This document shows, piece after piece, positions 58,901-64,000 of a stretch of 64,000 nt of DNA. The stretch lies in the NCBI GenBank assembly GCA_036936605.1, contig JAUPFV010000001.1:214797530-214861529 (forward strand). The letters run 5' to 3'. Source of the DNA: Limnanthes douglasii subsp. nivea (lineage: Eukaryota > Streptophyta > Magnoliopsida > Brassicales > Limnanthaceae). Within the stretch, counting starts at the first letter, position 1; every line of letters starts with the position of its first letter. The position numbers and the translations under genes are program-made. Below the pieces are notes generated by a model. It saw only the letters and a program-made list of their open reading frames with translations. It searched no databases and was not told where the DNA came from.

Positions 58901-61210
58901 TAGAGCAAAATGTGTCTTAAAAGTTAATCATAAAATATTTACCCATTCTGCTAAGTCTCATATCTATTTTATAAACGACTTTTTGAGATATGATAATCTG
59001 GTCATATTTGATGAGTAATTTGAAGCCACTGGCAAGTTTAAATATTTTAAGATCAAGTTTGATTTACAACTAGGTAAAAAATATAAACCTGTTAGATTTA
59101 ATAATAGCGCTAAATACTAATAAAAGTTATGATGTTTCAGGTGAACAAATCAATTATTCGCTACATATCTTGAAAAGTATGGTATAATCTCGTAATATAG
59201 CTTATTGACACCCATTATAAAAAGTATAAGCAAATCATACCTTATATAAATTTGTTTGGAGGATAATTACTCATAGATCTTTACTAAATTTAATATAGTG
59301 TAAATCTAGTAGATGTGAAGCATATTGTTAACATGATACATACTACACCAATATGTCGAATGAAATATAAGATTTTTACAATGCCAAAAACTAGTTTAGA
59401 CACTAATATATTTGTGGATGTTTAACTGAAGTAATTATACATAGACACAATGAACATCAATTAGACTCCAAATTATTGAGTTGTTATTTTATTGAATACT
59501 TATATCATTATATGATTTAAAAGTTTAATTATCTCACTAAATAAAAAAAAATAAGATGTGGATTTCTAAATATTTTTAAGATGCTTAGTTTAGGTAAAAG
59601 ACCGGAGGATAACATTGCTTTTGAAAAATAAGTAGAAATCATTTCTTTGGTCTTATATAATAATATATCAGTGTTTTACCATCTGTTTTCTGGAAATGTG
59701 AGAGTTTGATTCCTCAAACTAATATCCCACGTCTAACTCAAGTAGAAGATGTTGGTGATAGTTATTATAAACAAACTCAACATACTCAAGAAATTATACA
59801 ACATTAAGATAAAATTTGATATATAACAAAAACATAATAATTTTCTTGGGTTTTAGAAATTGATCCAGTGAACTCTCGAGATACCATAAAAATTGTAAGT
59901 CTTGGTTATGAATAAAATAAATGAATGAAAATAATTTAGTGAATGATACTGTCTTGTTATTTAAAAGAAAGAAAATGATTGGTTGTTATATATTTTAAAT
60001 TAATACAGACTCAAAGGTAATGTGAAAACAATATAGAGTACGACTTGTAGCAATATAATATATTTATCATGAAATGAATGAATGTTTATAGATTTTTTTC
60101 TTTAAATTTTTATGAACACTCCATTATGATAGCCATAACTTTAATTATGTATTTTAAGACCGAGATTCACTAAATAGATGTTAGAACAATGTTTTATAAT
60201 AAAAATATTGAGAAATTGATTTATATGATGTGATTTAAAAACTTTGGATGTGGAAATTCAAAATCAACAATTTACCAACTTAAGAAATCGATTTATTGGC
60301 TTAAATAATTGTCTCGTCAATGGTATCATAAATTATAAGATATTATAAAGTTATTTTGGTTTTGGAATCAATATTATAGAGTGTAAATCTCATGTTTTCA
60401 AGGAGTGAAATAATATTTTTACTGTTGTATGTCGATGACATACTTTTTGCTGCTAATGACCAAAATGTGTTGCATGTCTCTAGTATTTTTCTATCGAATA
60501 AAAATTATATGAAAGATCTATTTAAGGTGTGTTATATGTTATAAATCCAAATTCATTGGGGTCGGTCTCGAGGTACTTTGGGTGTTTCATAAAAAACATA
60601 TATTTAAAAATACAATAATATTGTAGTACAACAAGGGCATAACCATCCATGTGTTAAGAAAATATAAGTTTTTTATTAATTGTTATCTCAAAACGGATTT
60701 GAAAATTTACAGAGATTTGGAAAATATGATAGATTTTGGTAATTAGAGTTTTGATATACAATCATGTGTGTACCAAATCATATATAATATTTATAGTAGA
60801 GGTCACTCGTAATGCTTGAGTAATTTGATAATAGACAATTAGAAAGCGATGTTTTCTTTAGTATTTATCAAAAACAAATCATCAGATCTTGACGTACAAG
60901 TGCTCGAGTAGCTTGAAGATCATAAATATTCTAATATGAATTATGTTGGTTGTGTGGATAACATTATACAACTTATTTTAGCACGATGTACAATTTTTGG
61001 AAAAGTTTAAAATAAAATTTCATCGTATGCTTTATTGTGGCAATATAATATGTTGCAAGAATATTATTTTATAAGGATGCAAAAAAAAACCTTGTTTGTT
61101 ATATTTTATATATATATATATATATATCAAAATATTTTATCAATTTATGATTTATATGACTTTTAGATGCTATTTTTTTATGGTTTATATGCTCATGAAT
61201 ATTAGAAGTA
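58900..61210 (+). mobile_element. Third Ty1/copia remnant: integrase and RT
   Basis: Integrase is legible at about 58,950-59,190: SAKSHIYFINDFLRYDNLVI and KFDLQLGKKYKPVRFNNSAKY, which match the FITFIDDYSRY and GKKIKxLRSDxGGEY patterns. RT follows at about 60,255-60,560: TIYQLKKSIYWLK, stop, LSRQWYHKL and LLYVDDILFAANDQN, with the catalytic YVDD box intact (60,428-60,439). Heavy decay elsewhere. The short LTR element at 61,216 inserted at its right side. A (TA)n run lies at 61,108-61,127. Confidence 0.8.
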
Positions 61211-61215
61211 TTATT

Positions 61216-63631
61216 TGTAGAAAAAGGTAAAACAAAGATTGACGACTAGAGTTTATTATTTAGAAAGCGTATCAATTAGATAGAGTATAAATCTCTTATT
61301 AATAGACAAACTATATGAGTTTGTTACACAAAATAAAAACCAAAATTCCATAAAAAACGAAACACCAAACTTCAAAACCATAATCGAAATCCAAAATCAA
61401 AACAAAACGCAAAAATCAAAATTGAAACGTCAAAACCCAAAATCGAACTTCAATCTCCAAACTCCAATCACCAATCTTCAAGCTTCAATCTTCAAACTCA
61501 ATATCTAATGTCCAAACTCTAATCTTCAAACTCCAGTCTCTAATCTTCATTCTCTAAACTCCAATACCCAAATTTTAAACTCCAATCTCCAATCTTCATT
61601 CTTCAAAATCTAAAATCCAATCTCCAACTCCAAACTAATGCAAACAAAATCTAAACACCAAACGAATCCAAAAAAAGCCAAACGAATCCAAACTAAATCT
61701 TACCAAATTCAAATCCAAACGAAGAACGAAATCTAAACACCAAACAAATAAAAATAAATCCAAACGAATCAAAAATACATTCGACGATATAAGAAAACAT
61801 CAGACAAAGTCCAAAGGTCAACTAATCTAAACACCAAACAAAATCCAAATGAAATCTCAACGCCAAATACCCAAACAAAATCGAAACAAAATCTAAATGC
61901 CAAATTCAAATACCAAATCCAAATCCAAAACTAAATGAAATACTAAATCCAAATTGAAACTAATTTTCAATCAAAATCAAAATAAAAAATTGAATCCACG
62001 ATTTTACAAACAAATATCTACACTGTTCCAGTAGCAATTTCTCCTAAAACATAGCACCAAATCATAATCCAACCGGTCATATTTAGGGGTTAGATGTCTC
62101 GAACACACTGTACAAAATTCAGAAAAAATAGACATCAGTTACCTATTGATCAGGTTTGTTGATTGTAGCTACACACACCAGATCCGAAAACTGAAAAGTT
62201 TCATTTTTTTTCTTTTGGCGGACAGCGAAAACAACTGCCTGTCGATACAGCGGAAGAAACAAAAAATTCAAGATCTAAACCTACTCTCTGATACCATGTA
62301 GAAAAAGGTAAAACAAAGAAAGGCGACTATAGTTTATTATTTAGAAAGTGTATCAATTACATAGAGTATAAAGCTCTTATTAATAGACAAACTATATATG
62401 CTAATGGGCCTAGGCCTTATATCTCTAACACCCTCTCTCAAACTTGCAATTCTTATTCTTGCATTGTGAGTTTGTTACACAAAATAAAAACCAAAATTCC
62501 ATAAAAACGAAACACCATACTTCAAAACTATAATTGAAAGCCAAAATCAAAACAAAACGCAAAAATCAAAATTGAAACGTCAAAACCCAAAATTGAACTC
62601 CAATCTCCAAACTCCAATCACCAATCTCCAAACTTCAATCTTCAAACTCAATATCTAATCTCTAAACTCAAATTTTCAAACTCTATTCTCTAATCTCCAG
62701 TCTCCAAACTCAAATATCCAAGCTTTAAACTCCAATCTCCAATCTTCATTCTTTGAAATCCAAAATCCAATCTCCAATTCCAACTAATCCAAACAAAATC
62801 TAAACACCAAACGAATCCAAACGAATCCAAACAAAGCCAAACGAATCCGAACAAAGCAAAACGAATCCAAACTAAATATATACCAAATTCATATCCAAAC
62901 GAAGAACGAAATCTAAACACCAAACAAATCAAAATAAATCCAAACAAATCAAAAAGACATTCGCTGATCTAAGAAAACATCAGACAAAGTCCAAACGTCA
63001 AACACAGTCTAAACACCAAACAAAATCCAAATGAAATCTCAACGCCAAATACCCAAACAAAATCGAAACGAAATCTGAATGCCAAATCAAAAACCAAAAC
63101 CAAATCCAAATACACAACTAAATGAAATACTAAATTCAAATACCAAATCCAAATTCAAATCTATTTTCCAACCAAAATCAAAATCAAAAATTGAATCCAC
63201 GATTTTACAAACAAATATCTGCACTGTTCCAGTAGTAATTTCTCCCGAACCGTAGCACTGAATCATAATCCAACCGACAGATTTAAGGATTAGATGCTCA
63301 AACCTACTGTCCAAAATTCAGAAAAAAATAGACATCGTTTACCTATCGATCAGGTCTATTGATTGTGGCTACACACACCAGATCCGAAAACCGAAAAGTT
63401 TCACTTTTTTTTCTTTTGGCGAATAGCAAAAACAACTTCCCATCGGCACATCGGAAGACACGAAAACTTCAAGATCTAAACCTACTATGTGATACCATGT
63501 AGAAAAAGGTAAAACAAAGAAAGATGACTAGAGTTTATTATTTAGAAAGCGTATTAATTACATAAAGTATAAAGCTCTTATTAATAGACAAACTATATGG
63601 ACTAATGAGCCTAGGCCTTATATCTCTAACA
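61216..63631 (-). mobile_element. Tandem dimer of a short non-coding LTR element (TRIM/SMART-like)
   Basis: Three LTR copies (61,216-61,316 truncated, 62,297-62,430 and 63,498-63,631, the full ones 134 bp) alternate with two internal segments of about 1 kb. On the minus strand each LTR begins TGTTAGAGATATAAGG and ends CTTTTTCTACA, followed directly by TGGTATCAGAGA, the initiator-Met tRNA primer site of copia-type elements (62,285-62,296). A polypurine tract, TTTGAGAGAGGG, precedes the LTR at 62,431-62,442. TTATT flanks the whole array (61,211-61,215 and 63,632-63,636). No protein domain is found, so it is non-autonomous. Confidence 0.92.
61320..61980. repeat. Low-complexity CAAACTCCAATCTCCAA-type sequence, unit 1
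   Basis: Within the internal segment, short motifs (AACTCCAATCTC, CCAATCTTCA, CCAAACGAATC, TCTAAACACCAAA) repeat in a loose, non-fixed period. The same arrangement recurs at about 62,470-63,170 in the second unit. The frames seen there (for example 62,690-62,947 on the minus strand, rich in Phe, Leu, Trp and Gly) come from this composition. Confidence 0.7.
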
Positions 63632-63636
63632 TTATT

Positions 63637-64000
63637 GTTCTTCAATTGGAAATGTTCATGTTTGTATTTTAAAATAAAAGTCATACGTACAAAATTTGTT
63701 GGTTTAATCTCTATAGTACGCGATTAGATCCTTCAAATATGTTCATCATTATACATGAACTATTAGAAAATACCGCATGATCATTTCTAAAAAAAATTAG
63801 AAAAAACCAAAACTGGGTATGAGAAAATGACATAAAAATATTTATAAATTTATTTACATATCAGTGTTATTAATTAAGGTCTATTCAATGTTTATGGATT
63901 ATAGCCAAGAAGGATACAATATATGACGTTGACAAATCAAAATTCATGTTAAATATAACATAAATGCATGGAAAAACTTGTTTAGTAAACATTTTAAATA
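63637..64000. other. Intergenic, nothing recognised
   Basis: AT-rich DNA to the window's edge; possibly continues the copia remnant interrupted by the short LTR element. Confidence 0.4.

Noticed and set aside
62690..62947. Minus-strand 85-codon frame rich in Phe, Gly, Trp and Leu as a membrane protein
   Set aside because: The composition follows from the low-complexity purine-rich strand of the short LTR element; the matching place in the other unit is not open in the same way.
1..64000. tRNA, rRNA or other structural RNA genes
   Set aside because: I looked for tRNA-like A and B boxes and conserved rRNA stretches while reading and saw none that I could support; a covariance-model scan would be needed to exclude them.

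Overview
This window reads as nuclear DNA of a eudicot flowering plant: AT-rich, with GT-AG introns, one intact spliced single-copy-type gene, and a dense layer of plant-type transposable elements (Tat/Ogre-like Ty3/gypsy elements, Ty1/copia, a LINE, a MULE that carries a Ulp1-type protease, and a TRIM-like element). I cannot name the species. All boundaries and alignments were read by eye; nothing was searched or computed.

Layout. 1-7.3 kb is intergenic, with a foldback element (about 1.28-1.48 kb), a short tandem repeat (2.05-2.22 kb), a GC-ended inverted-repeat transposon containing a 232-bp tandem duplication (3.20-4.24 kb) and a 5'-truncated LINE with a 13-bp target duplication (5.30-6.67 kb). 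7.40-10.62 kb is the only intact host gene seen: a six-exon, 343-residue STK16-like protein kinase with an N-myristoylation/palmitoylation start. 11.6-12.9 kb holds minisatellites. 13-19.3 kb is a heavily decayed plus-strand gypsy element followed by a fragment of a second one. At 20.29-20.67 kb lies a solo LTR.

22.97-34.16 kb is a structurally complete Mutator-like element (11.2 kb) with degenerate terminal inverted repeats and a 9-bp target duplication (8 of 9 matching). It carries a multi-exon Ulp1/C48 protease gene on the plus strand, a small acidic uncharacterised ORF with its own TATA box, and a mudrA transposase gene on the minus strand. The two large genes are broken by stops and frameshifts. 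The non-coding parts are filled with dozens of copies of a quasi-palindromic motif built on TTCGCA...TGCGAA. I regard this as the most unusual signal in the window.

34.17-51.86 kb is a nest. An old minus-strand gypsy element (LTRs at about 34.2-34.7 and 51.1-51.9 kb) was split by a younger plus-strand Tat-like element of the LTR family seen as the solo LTR (36,900-44,161, TSD GTTCT, LTRs about 90% identical). Both carry, between pol and the 3' LTR, an antisense gene of the 'putative gypsy type transposon' kind. The younger copy shows a clear 88-bp spliceosomal intron in the antisense direction.

52.6-61.2 kb holds three decayed Ty1/copia remnants. 61.2-63.6 kb is a tandem dimer of a short LTR element with tRNA-iMet-type primer sites (LTR-internal-LTR-internal-LTR) bounded by one TTATT duplication. 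Apart from the kinase, every coding region recognised belongs to a mobile element, and most are pseudogenes.
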